A DNA stretch of 53,119 nucleotides from an uncultured Oscillospiraceae bacterium. Its GTDB lineage: Bacteria > Bacillota > Clostridia > Oscillospirales > Ruminococcaceae. Numbering within the stretch: the first letter of the stretch is position 1; the number at the start of each line of letters is the position of its first letter. Under the pieces are notes generated by a model. It did not search any database and was not told the origin of the DNA. It worked only from the letters and a program-made list of their open reading frames with translations. The translations under genes were made by a program, and so were the position numbers. Shown piece by piece: positions 25,546 to 32,318 of this stretch. The stretch is from the NCBI GenBank assembly GCA_910589145.1, contig CAJUSD010000023.1:1-53119 (forward strand). The letters run 5' to 3'.

Positions 25546-25914
25546 GCGACCAAACATATAAGCCGAGTTCTGTATTTGACAACAATCTATCTAGGCCGGT
25601 TGTTGCCAACCGGCTCAAGCCACCTTCCCGAAAACCCGACGGGCCGCCGCATTGTTTTCTAACCAGGTGTTGCTTCGGATAGGGTTTACATAGCCGCATG
25701 GTCTCCCATGCGCTGGTGAGCTCTTACCTCGCCTTTCCATCCTTACCAGTCTGAAGGCTGGCGGTTTCTTTCTGTTGCACTTTCCCTAGAGTCGCCTCCG
25801 GCTGCTGTTAGCAGCTATCCTGCCCTATGAAGCTCGGACTTTCCTCACGTACTGCCTTTCGGCCGGCTGTGGTTTCCCGCGCCTGTACCCGCTGCTGTCT
25901 TGTTTACTCGCATC
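25546..25914 (-). ncRNA. rnpB: RNase P RNA (bacterial, type A-like)
   Basis: About 369 nt on the minus strand. Diagnostic conserved parts read GAGGAAAGTCCGAGCT near the 5' end, AGGGTGCAACAGAAA-like segment (here AAAGTGCAACAGAAAG), GGTAAGAGCTCACCAG and, near the 3' end, AGAACTCGGCTTATA. The 5' end is placed 7 nt after the promoter -10 box, the 3' end just before the terminator. It is the catalytic RNA that matures tRNA 5' ends with RnpA. The coding frames across this region are shadows. Confidence 0.95.
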
Positions 25915-25920
25915 TCTGGT

Positions 25921-25949
25921 ATTATAACTTATTTTATACAGTTGGTCAA
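25921..25949 (-). promoter_or_regulatory. Sigma-A promoter of rnpB
   Basis: On the minus strand TTGACC, 17 nt, TATAAT: a near-consensus housekeeping promoter whose predicted start is at about 25914. The -35 box overlaps the last codons of the LysR gene. Confidence 0.9.
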
Positions 25950-26836
25950 CTATTTAGGCGGTAGGATTCTATCAGCTCTAAAACCTTTAGGGAAGGCGTT
26001 GTTTTCCCGCTCCCATATATCGCGGCTATGTTGTATTCCTCTCCAAGCCATCTATTTTGTTCCACAAGCCCATACCGTTTTAATCGTCCTCTGTCTGCTG
26101 CGGGATGCAGCATATAGCCATTTTTTATCTCTTTCAGTATTGACAATCCATCTTCTTGGCAGCCAGCCCGAACCATTCTTTGTGAAGCTGTAAAACTTGG
26201 AGCGTCCTTTTTTTGCCTAGCCGATAAAGAGGGAAAATCCCAGTCCATTACTACTTGTATATAATCAGACAATATCTCTTGTGCAACATCCACTTTCAGT
26301 AAAGGGCTTTCCCGGCTTAGGAGCAGCTTGTATTTTCCTTTGGCTAATGTTTGACACGTTATTTGGTTTTGCATAAATTGCTGCTGGAAAAATTTCTCAT
26401 ATACTGCCGGATAACATAAGAAAGCCACATCTGCTTCCAGCACAGCAACCTGTTGGACAGCCTCTTGTGTTCCTGCCTGTTTGACTGTCACTTCCCAGCG
26501 TGAGCCCAAGCTCTTAAGGGATTCCGTCAGATTTGGGGGATTTAAATATGGAGAATAGAGAATATTAAGTTTTGGTTCCTTTTCTGATTGTATTCCTTCT
26601 TTTAAATTGTCCAGCTTTTGCAGAATGTCCTTTGCAGATTGGAGAAAGATTTTTCCCGCGGGGGTAGGATGGATTCCCTGGGTTGTTCGGATAAACAGGT
26701 CTGCCCCTAGTTCCTCTTCCAGTTCCCTAAGACCTTTGCTTAAATTTGGCTGGCTAATATAAAGCTTTCGCGCTGCTGCTGTAATACTTCCGCAGGCTTC
26801 TATTTCCAATGCCTGCCGCAGTTGGCTTATTTGCAT
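25946..26836 (-). CDS. LysR family transcriptional regulator
   Basis: 296 aa from the ATG at 26836, preceded by AAGGAAAAAG; an earlier in-frame ATG at 26857 lacks a good site. The N-terminal winged HTH covers about 1-60 (MQISQLRQALEIEACGSI, AARKLYISQPNLSKGLREL) and the effector-binding domain about 85-290. Effector unknown. It is divergent from the iron alcohol dehydrogenase gene 140 bp away, the classic layout for a LysR regulator and its target; a candidate operator lies between them. Confidence 0.9.
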   Translation of the reverse strand: MQISQLRQALEIEACGSITAAARKLYISQPNLSKGLRELEEELGADLFIRTTQGIHPTPAGKIFLQSAKDILQKLDNLKEGIQSEKEPKLNILYSPYLNPPNLTESLKSLGSRWEVTVKQAGTQEAVQQVAVLEADVAFLCYPAVYEKFFQQQFMQNQITCQTLAKGKYKLLLSRESPLLKVDVAQEILSDYIQVVMDWDFPSLSARQKKDAPSFTASQRMVRAGCQEDGLSILKEIKNGYMLHPAADRGRLKRYGLVEQNRWLGEEYNIAAIYGSGKTTPSLKVLELIESYRLNS

Positions 26837-26892
26837 CTTTTTCCTTACCCCTTTCATTCTTATTTTATATGTATTCCATTCTAATTATATAT

Positions 26893-26921
26893 TATTATTT
26901 CTATAGTTTCAATGCTATAAT
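26893..26921 (+). promoter_or_regulatory. adh promoter with possible LysR operator
   Basis: TATAAT at 26916-26921 is a consensus -10 with only a weak -35 (TATTAT). The inverted repeat TATAG-N8-CTATA at 26902-26919 overlaps the -10 and fits the T-N11-A style of LysR binding sites. Assignment to the adjacent regulator is inference. Confidence 0.4.
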
Positions 26922-26976
26922 GAAGTTGTTAAATAATAGTCAATCTTATTATTTTAATATTTTGGAGGTAATACAT

Positions 26977-28167
26977 ATGGCTCGTTTTACCCTTCCCCGC
27001 GATCTCTATCATGGCAAAGGTTCCTTGGAGGAACTCAAAAATTTGAAAGGCTCTAAGGCTATTATTGTAGTCGGCGGCGGTTCGATGAAACGTTTTGGTT
27101 TCCTCGGCCGTGCGGAGCAATACCTGAAAGATGCAGGTATGGAAGTTAAGCTCTTTGAAAACGTTGAGCCTGATCCCAGTGTTGAAACTGTTATGAAGGG
27201 TGCAGAAGCTATGCGCGAATTCCAGCCTGACTGGATTGTTGCCATTGGCGGCGGTTCTCCTATTGATGCTGCAAAGGCTATGTGGGCTTTCTATGAATAT
27301 CCCGAGACCACCTTTGAACAGCTTATTACTCCTTTTAACTTCCCCACCCTGCGCACAAAAGCTAAATTCTGTGCGGTTCCCTCTACCTCCGGCACCGCTA
27401 CCGAGGTTACAGCCTTCTCCGTTATTACTGATTATCAGAAGGGGATTAAATATCCTCTGGCTGACTTTAACATTACCCCAGACGTGGCCATTGTTGATCC
27501 CGACCTGGCAGAAACCATGCCTAAGAAATTAACTGCCCATACTGGTATGGACGCAATGACCCATGCAATTGAAGCTTATGTTTCAACTCTCCACTGTGAT
27601 TATACCGATCCTTTGGCTCTCCATGCCATTAAGATGATTCATGATGACCTCAAAGCTTCCTTTGACGGCGATATGGACGCCCGTGGAAGAATGCACAATG
27701 CACAATGCCTGGCAGGTATGGCATTCTCCAACGCTCTGCTGGGAATCGTTCATTCTATGGCACATAAAACCGGCGCTGCATATTCCGGCGGGCATATTGT
27801 CCATGGATGCGCAAACGCTATGTATTTGCCTAAGGTGATTAAATACAACTCCAAAAATCCCGAGGCTGCCAAACGGTATGCGGAAATCGCTGCCTTTATT
27901 GGCCTGAAGGGAAATGACACCACCGAAATGGTAGACGCTTTGATTGCAGAACTCAAAAAGATGAATGCTTCTCTGGAGATTCCTGCCTGTATTAAGGACT
28001 ATGAAGGCGGTATTATTGACGAGAAGGAATTCAATTCTAAACTGAAAGATGTCGCTGCACTGGCGATTTCTGACGCCTGCACCGGCTCCAATCCTCGTCA
28101 GCCTTCCCAGGAGGAAATGGAAAAATTACTTCTTGCCTGCTTCTATGACAAGGAAATTGATTTCTAA
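26977..28167 (+). CDS. Iron-containing alcohol dehydrogenase
   Basis: 396-aa group III alcohol dehydrogenase, cytoplasmic, interconverting alcohols and aldehydes with NAD(P)H; related to butanol dehydrogenases. The nucleotide site includes IGGGSPIDAAK (90-100). Metal ligands by family spacing are Asp192, His196, His259 and His273, all present. The ATG at 26977 follows GGAGG; in-frame codons run upstream to 26809 but are AT-rich non-coding sequence. Many C-ending codons suggest high expression. Single-gene unit closed by a strong terminator, opposite a LysR gene. Confidence 0.93.
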   Translation: MARFTLPRDLYHGKGSLEELKNLKGSKAIIVVGGGSMKRFGFLGRAEQYLKDAGMEVKLFENVEPDPSVETVMKGAEAMREFQPDWIVAIGGGSPIDAAKAMWAFYEYPETTFEQLITPFNFPTLRTKAKFCAVPSTSGTATEVTAFSVITDYQKGIKYPLADFNITPDVAIVDPDLAETMPKKLTAHTGMDAMTHAIEAYVSTLHCDYTDPLALHAIKMIHDDLKASFDGDMDARGRMHNAQCLAGMAFSNALLGIVHSMAHKTGAAYSGGHIVHGCANAMYLPKVIKYNSKNPEAAKRYAEIAAFIGLKGNDTTEMVDALIAELKKMNASLEIPACIKDYEGGIIDEKEFNSKLKDVAALAISDACTGSNPRQPSQEEMEKLLLACFYDKEIDF

Positions 28168-28188
28168 TTTCTGATGTCTTCTCTCTTG

Positions 28189-28223
28189 TCCGCGTATCCG
28201 TGAATGGATACGCGGATTTTTTC
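28189..28223 (+). terminator. Terminator of the alcohol dehydrogenase gene
   Basis: TCCGCGTATCC-GTGAAT-GGATACGCGGA followed by TTTTTTC, 21 bp after the stop. Confidence 0.95.
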
Positions 28224-28252
28224 TTTTCTCTAAAAATTTTTTCAAAAAATCT

Positions 28253-28421
28253 GTGACGTTTTGGACTTCTATATTGTCTTAATGGGTGAAGAGGGAAATT
28301 AACAGGGAGAAGCTTCTGTAATGATGTTTCTCCCGCTTCTTTTTATAAATTTATATTTTTAAAAATTTTTTCTGAAAAAGTGTTGCGTTTTTAGCTCCTA
28401 TGGTGTTATATATAGTGAGAA
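28253..28421 (+). promoter_or_regulatory. ECF-type promoter-like pair, unit 1
   Basis: Motif a is GTGACGTTTT with TGTCTTA; 17 nt separate GAC from TGTC. Motif b is GTTGCGTTTT with TGTTATA; 17 nt separate TGC from TGTT. Spacing and the shared CTxCTAT between the boxes resemble extracytoplasmic-function sigma promoters. Motif a is followed about 25 nt after its predicted start by AGAAGC/GCTTCT (28308-28340) and T5, so it could give a transcript of about 60 nt. Confidence 0.45.
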
Positions 28422-28467
28422 GATAAATTTTAGGTTTTTATCCCTTTAAAACTTTTTCAAAAATTCC

Positions 28468-28635
28468 GTGACGTTTTGGACTTCTATATTGTCTTAATGG
28501 ATGAAGAGGGAAATTAACAGGGAGAAGCTTTTGTAATGATGCTGCCCCCGCTTCTTTTTATAAATTTATATTTTTAAAAATTTTTCTGAAAAAGTGTTGC
28601 GTTTTTAGCTCCTATGGTGTTATATATAGTGAGAA
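28468..28635 (+). promoter_or_regulatory. ECF-type promoter-like pair, unit 2
   Basis: Second copy of the two motifs. Both boxes and the 17-nt spacing are unchanged from unit 1, and the AGAAGC/GCTTCT-T5 hairpin is kept at 28523-28559, while the sequence inside its loop differs. Conservation of the boxes within diverging surroundings supports function. Confidence 0.45.
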
Positions 28636-28645
28636 GATAAATTTT

Positions 28646-29282
28646 AAATTATTTTCTCCAATAAAATCCTCTTCTGCCTTTCGGCTGGGGAGGATTTTAC
28701 TTTAGACCAGGTAAAATGAAATCCACCCCCCGTTAAAAAGCAGAAGGTGGAAATCACTGTAAGGGCCCCAAGTATAAGTTTTCGGGGGCAGGAGATAACA
28801 TCCCCTAGGCCGCACCCGCAGTAATGTGTGGAACGGGTACTTGACGGTCTAAATCCATAGTCGGCCAAGCAAATTAACCCCTACACTAATAAAGACAACT
28901 GGGAATTCAAAACGTGACGGTTTTTTTGAAAAAATTTTTAAAAAAGACAATCTTTTTTTGCAAAACTGAATGAACAACTGATCTAAAGGTTTTATTGCCA
29001 TTTTCTCACCTATTATAACGATCTGGGAAGCTTTTCTTTTTGTTTTTGGCGGAGGAAACGGTTCGCAGATTAGATTTTTCGTCGAACCCACATCATTTAA
29101 ACCTTTTTTGACAAGCACTCCTGAAAGTAGTATCAAATCGACGGCGATGTTCATGCCGCATTTTTTCAGAAATTGTATATCCTATAAGGGTATACAGTTT
29201 CTTTTCTATTTATGACTGGAAAATAAAGATATTTTATAAAAAGCGGCTTCATTCCAGAAAGGCCGCAAAGGAGGAATGTAAG
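28646..29282. other. Gene-poor gap upstream of spoIIA
   Basis: A hairpin AAAATCCTC / GAGGATTTT near 28665-28701 follows the tandem duplication and may end its transcripts. Two minus-strand frames (28644-28868, 74 aa, and 28849-29154, 101 aa) are open but have no ribosome binding site or recognised motif. GCGGC/GCCGC pairs just before the spoIIAA ribosome binding site. No sigma-H-like promoter for spoIIA was recognised. Confidence 0.5.
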
Positions 29283-29756
29283 ATGCCGGTACGTCTGGTG
29301 GCAGAAGAAGGCTATCTGACAGCCTATTTATCAGGGGAAATCGATCATCATGCTGCAAAAGAACTGCGTGAGACGATAGACAGCAGGGCAGCATCCCAAA
29401 AGCCTGAAAAGCTACTTTTAAATTTTCGTGAAGTAACATTTATGGACAGCTCAGGCATTGGACTGGTAATGGGCCGCTATCGTCTCATGCAGGAACTGGG
29501 CGGCGAGCTGCGGGTAACAGGGGTTCCGTCACATATCCGCAAGGTAATGCGTTTATCGGGTCTGGACAAGCTCGCAGTTATGGAGCCGGAGTCGAAACAC
29601 CCAACGCCGTCTAAAAGCAAGCCAGCTCCCAAACCTGAAAAACCAATGTTACCGGATGAACCTGTTAAAACCTTGACAGTAACAGTTCCGATAGCACCGG
29701 AAGCATTAGAACTTCCGCCATTGGATGAAAACATGAACGCCAGCAGGACGGAATAA
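29283..29756 (+). CDS. spoIIAA: Anti-sigma F factor antagonist SpoIIAA, with C-terminal extension
   Basis: 157 aa. Residues 1-103 form a STAS domain; FMDSSGIGL has Ser57 at the site phosphorylated by SpoIIAB (Ser58 in Bacillus). In the forespore, dephosphorylated SpoIIAA binds SpoIIAB and frees sigma-F. The family is usually about 115 aa. Here about 54 extra residues follow, rich in Pro, Lys and Glu (HPTPSKSKPAPKPEKP), probably disordered. AAAGGAGG precedes the ATG. First gene of the spoIIA operon, with spoIIAB 47 bp downstream. Confidence 0.9.
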   Translation: MPVRLVAEEGYLTAYLSGEIDHHAAKELRETIDSRAASQKPEKLLLNFREVTFMDSSGIGLVMGRYRLMQELGGELRVTGVPSHIRKVMRLSGLDKLAVMEPESKHPTPSKSKPAPKPEKPMLPDEPVKTLTVTVPIAPEALELPPLDENMNASRTE

Positions 29757-29803
29757 TTGTTAGTCCAGCCTGTTGGCGGACTTCATGGAGGATGTGACAG
29801 AAG

Positions 29804-30280
29804 ATGAAATTTATAAATGAAATGAAATTAAGTTTTCCCAGCCGTTCAGCAAATGAAGCATTTGCGCGAACGGCAGTGTCCTCATTTTTGGCGCAGCTTG
29901 ATCCAACTGTTGAGGAAATATCGGATATTCGGACAGCGGTTTCCGAGGCGGTTACAAATTGTATTGTACATGGATACCCGGACGGAGTAGGGATTATTAC
30001 AATAGAAGCAGGGATTCAGGAAAATGGGAGAGTCATTATCAGGATTCGTGATAAGGGCTGTGGGATTGCCGACGTACAACAAGCTATGGAGCCAATGTTT
30101 ACAACCTGTGAAACTGGCGAACGCGCTGGGCTGGGGTTTGCAGTAATGGAAACATTTACAGACAGGCTTAAAGTACGCTCTGTATTGGGGAAAGGTACTA
30201 CTGTTACTATGGAAAAGAAAATTAAAACCAAAGGAGATTCGGATGAACCGTCTAAAAGAAAAGACGCTGGAACCCTTTGA
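29804..30280 (+). CDS. spoIIAB: Anti-sigma F factor SpoIIAB
   Basis: 158-aa GHKL-family serine kinase and anti-sigma factor that holds sigma-F inactive and phosphorylates SpoIIAA. ATP-site motifs are the N box AVSEAVTNCIVHGYP (about 46-60), the G1 box DKGCGIADV and the G2 box GERAGLGFAVM. The last 14 residues (GDSDEPSKRKDAGTL) go beyond the usual end of the family and are encoded in the 38-nt overlap with sigF. AGGATGTGACAGAAG precedes the ATG. Confidence 0.94.
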   Translation: MKFINEMKLSFPSRSANEAFARTAVSSFLAQLDPTVEEISDIRTAVSEAVTNCIVHGYPDGVGIITIEAGIQENGRVIIRIRDKGCGIADVQQAMEPMFTTCETGERAGLGFAVMETFTDRLKVRSVLGKGTTVTMEKKIKTKGDSDEPSKRKDAGTL

Positions 30281-31064
30281 CCCGCTTAATCCCCTGGACT
30301 CCCCTGATTCTCCCAACCTTGACGATTTAACCATCCCTGCTGATGAACCTGAACCTGCCTCATTGAACCAGGAACCGTTTCCATCAAATACATTCCAAAG
30401 CCGCAATGAAATGATTGAAAAAAATATGGGCTTGGTTCATTCCTGTGCTCACCGGTTCCAGGGAAAAGGCATCGAATATGAAGACCTTTTTCAAGCCGGC
30501 TGCATGGGGCTGATTAAGGCTGTAGATGCCTTTGACTGGAACCGGGGCGTTCGATTCTCTACCTATGCTGTACCTGTCATTTTAGGGGAGATGAGAAGGC
30601 TTTTTCGTGATGGGGGCACTGTTAAGGTCAGCCGTACTTTAAAAGAACTTTCTATGCGTGTTATGAAAGAGCGGGAAGCTTTCTATTTACAATGCAACCG
30701 GGAAGCTACCGTTCATGAATTGGCCCAGCGTATGGGTGAAAGCGTGGAAGATATTGTTGAAGCAATCGGCGCTGCTGCCCCTGCAATTTCTCTAACTGTT
30801 GCAGAAGATGATGATAACAATAACAGCCATGTTCAGTTGGACATTCCCGTTGAATCAGAAGAAAATAGACTGTCAGAATTGCTTTCTTTAAAGGATGCAC
30901 TGGGTACGCTTTCTTTAAAAGACAGGAATTTAATTATTTTGAGATATTTTCAAGGGAAAACGCAGATGGAAACCGCTAATTTGTTGGGAATGACCCAGGT
31001 ACAGGTGTCGAGAAGGGAAAAGAAAATCCTTTTGATGATGCGGAAACAGTTAGAGGAACCGTGA
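30243..31064 (+). CDS. sigF: RNA polymerase sigma-F factor
   Basis: 273-aa first forespore-specific sigma factor. Region 2 includes EDLFQAGCMGLIKAVDAFD and GVRFSTYAVPVI; region 3 EATVHELAQRMG; region 4 TQMETANLLGMTQVQVSRR. Residues 1-54 are an acidic, Pro-rich leader (EPFDPLNPLDSPDSPNLDD) in place of most of the usual region 1.2 of Bacillus sigma-F. AAAGGAGATTCGG before the ATG at 30243 supports this start inside spoIIAB. The overlap should couple production of sigma-F to its inhibitor. Confidence 0.92.
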   Translation: MNRLKEKTLEPFDPLNPLDSPDSPNLDDLTIPADEPEPASLNQEPFPSNTFQSRNEMIEKNMGLVHSCAHRFQGKGIEYEDLFQAGCMGLIKAVDAFDWNRGVRFSTYAVPVILGEMRRLFRDGGTVKVSRTLKELSMRVMKEREAFYLQCNREATVHELAQRMGESVEDIVEAIGAAAPAISLTVAEDDDNNNSHVQLDIPVESEENRLSELLSLKDALGTLSLKDRNLIILRYFQGKTQMETANLLGMTQVQVSRREKKILLMMRKQLEEP

Positions 31065-31125
31065 AAAGGGCTGATTTGCGGATTGCTGCCCCCATCCCTG
31101 GACGAGCATAAAAACCTGAAATAAA

Positions 31126-31157
31126 AAGGGTACAGGCTCCAAAAAAGCCTGTACCCA
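31126..31157 (-). terminator. Terminator of metA
   Basis: GGGTACAGGCT-loop-AGCCTGTACCC, followed on the minus strand by TTTTTATTTC. It lies 7 bp past the metA stop, between the convergent sigF and metA genes; no T run follows on the plus side. Confidence 0.85.
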
Positions 31158-31163
31158 AATGTG

Positions 31164-32081
31164 TTAAAATTGCCCTGAAAGGTCAAAAGGGGTTTTCTGA
31201 TAAACAAAATAATTCAGCCAGTTAGAATAAAATAAACTTCCATGAGAACGCCAGGTAAGTAAAGGTTCTCTGCCGGGGTCGTCGCCGGGAAAATAATGTT
31301 CTGGTATTTGAATAGGCAGGTTTTTGGCTAAATCCCTGCGGTATTCGTTGGCTAAGGTGTCCCGGTCATATTCAGAGTGTCCCGTTACAAAAAACTGCCG
31401 GCCATCTTTGCTGCCTACCAAATGTACCCCAGATTCTTTAGAGGCCGCAAGAATTTGTAAATTGTCTGCTTTGGCGATATCTTCAGCCCGTATTTCTGTA
31501 TGCCGTGAGTGGGGTACCGGAAAACGGTCGTTAAATCCACGCAGCAGTTCATGGGTTGGAAGCAGCGGTGTTTGGTCATATATGCCGAACATCTTCCGGG
31601 GTAAATCATACTTTGGGATTTTGTAATGGTAGTACAGCCCTGCCTGAGCGCCCCAGCATATATATAAGGTGGAAAAGACATGGCTTTTTGTCCATTCCAT
31701 TATTTGGCATAATTCTTCCCAATAGTCAACTGCTTCAAAGGGCATCTGCTCTACAGGAGCGCCGGTAATAATCATCCCATCAAATTTTTCCTGCCGGATT
31801 TCCCCAAAGGTCTTATAAAATTTCAACAGGTGTTCCTGGGGCGTGTTTTTCGATTTGTGGGACGTTGCCTGCAAAAGTTCCATTTCCATTTGCAGGGGCG
31901 TATTACTTAACATTCGGAGAAGCTGCGTTTCTGTCTCCACTTTTTTGGGCATAAGGTTTAGGATAACTATTTTTAGCGGTCGGATATCCTGATGGTTTGC
32001 CCGATATTCGTTGATGGTAAAAATGTTTTCCCGGCGCAGTTCTTCGATTGAAGGCAGCCCGTCTGGTACGGTAATCGGCAT
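31164..32081 (-). CDS. metA: Homoserine O-acetyltransferase (MetA family)
   Basis: 305-aa enzyme that acylates homoserine at the start of methionine synthesis. The nucleophile Cys142 lies in LYICWGAQAG; His236 and Glu238 in VTGHSEYD complete the active site. Residue 111 is Glu (TGAPVEQM). In this family Glu111 favours acetyl-CoA and Gly111 succinyl-CoA, so acetyl transfer is predicted although the family is often labelled succinyltransferase. GGGGGGAC precedes the ATG. Monocistronic with its own terminator; no SAM riboswitch or T-box was recognised upstream. Confidence 0.93.
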   Translation of the reverse strand: MPITVPDGLPSIEELRRENIFTINEYRANHQDIRPLKIVILNLMPKKVETETQLLRMLSNTPLQMEMELLQATSHKSKNTPQEHLLKFYKTFGEIRQEKFDGMIITGAPVEQMPFEAVDYWEELCQIMEWTKSHVFSTLYICWGAQAGLYYHYKIPKYDLPRKMFGIYDQTPLLPTHELLRGFNDRFPVPHSRHTEIRAEDIAKADNLQILAASKESGVHLVGSKDGRQFFVTGHSEYDRDTLANEYRRDLAKNLPIQIPEHYFPGDDPGREPLLTWRSHGSLFYSNWLNYFVYQKTPFDLSGQF

Positions 32082-32159
32082 TTGCGTCCCCCCTTTTTTA
32101 TATGATTATTGTATATGCTGCGGGGACTTTTTGCAAGTGATTTGGAAAGATTTCATACG

Positions 32160-32193
32160 TTGACACTCCCCACGTCTTGGCATGGGGATATAA
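32160..32193 (+). mobile_element. Possible IS200/IS605-type terminal hairpin remnant
   Basis: TTGACACTCCCCACG-TCTTGG-CATGGGGATATAAG resembles in layout the GACACTCCCCACG...GTGGGGATTCTT terminal hairpins of IS200/IS605 elements. Only a 5-bp stem (CCCCA/TGGGG) is left and no tnpA or tnpB is near. A chance match is possible. Confidence 0.25.
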
Positions 32194-32211
32194 GCCACAT
32201 TTGGTAAAAAG

Positions 32212-32247
32212 AAGGGTTCTGCTGCAAACTGTTACAGCAGAACCCTT
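32212..32247 (-). terminator. Terminator of the flagellin gene
   Basis: A perfect 13-bp stem AAGGGTTCTGCTG / CAGCAGAACCCTT, followed on the minus strand by CTTTTTACC. It lies 71 bp past the flagellin stop. Confidence 0.88.
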
Positions 32248-32318
32248 TAACTGTCCCCCATCAGCCGGCTTTGGTGGATGACAGATTATATTTTGGGCTG
32301 GAAAATGAACGATTGGGA

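Larger units (their letters stand above)
28243..28645 (+). repeat. Tandem 215-bp duplication
   Basis: Two head-to-tail copies with a period of 213-215 bp: GTGACGTTTTGGACTTCTAT occurs at 28253 and 28468, and GTTGCGTTTTTAGCTCCTAT at 28382 and 28596. The copies differ by a few substitutions and two or three small indels. There is no coding frame. Each copy has two promoter-like motifs of one architecture and a small hairpin with a T run between them. Confidence 0.92.

Noticed and set aside
25224..25699. Frames across the rnpB region on both strands
   Set aside because: The sequence is RNase P RNA with its terminator and the 5' part of DUF2508; the frames are by-products.
28644..29154. Two overlapping minus-strand frames (74 and 101 aa) upstream of spoIIA
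   Set aside because: No ribosome binding site, motif or homologue recognised. They could be read as one frameshifted gene, but nothing supports it beyond the open frames.
29155..29282. Sigma-H promoter for spoIIA
   Set aside because: No AGGAWWT...GAAT pair with correct spacing could be identified.
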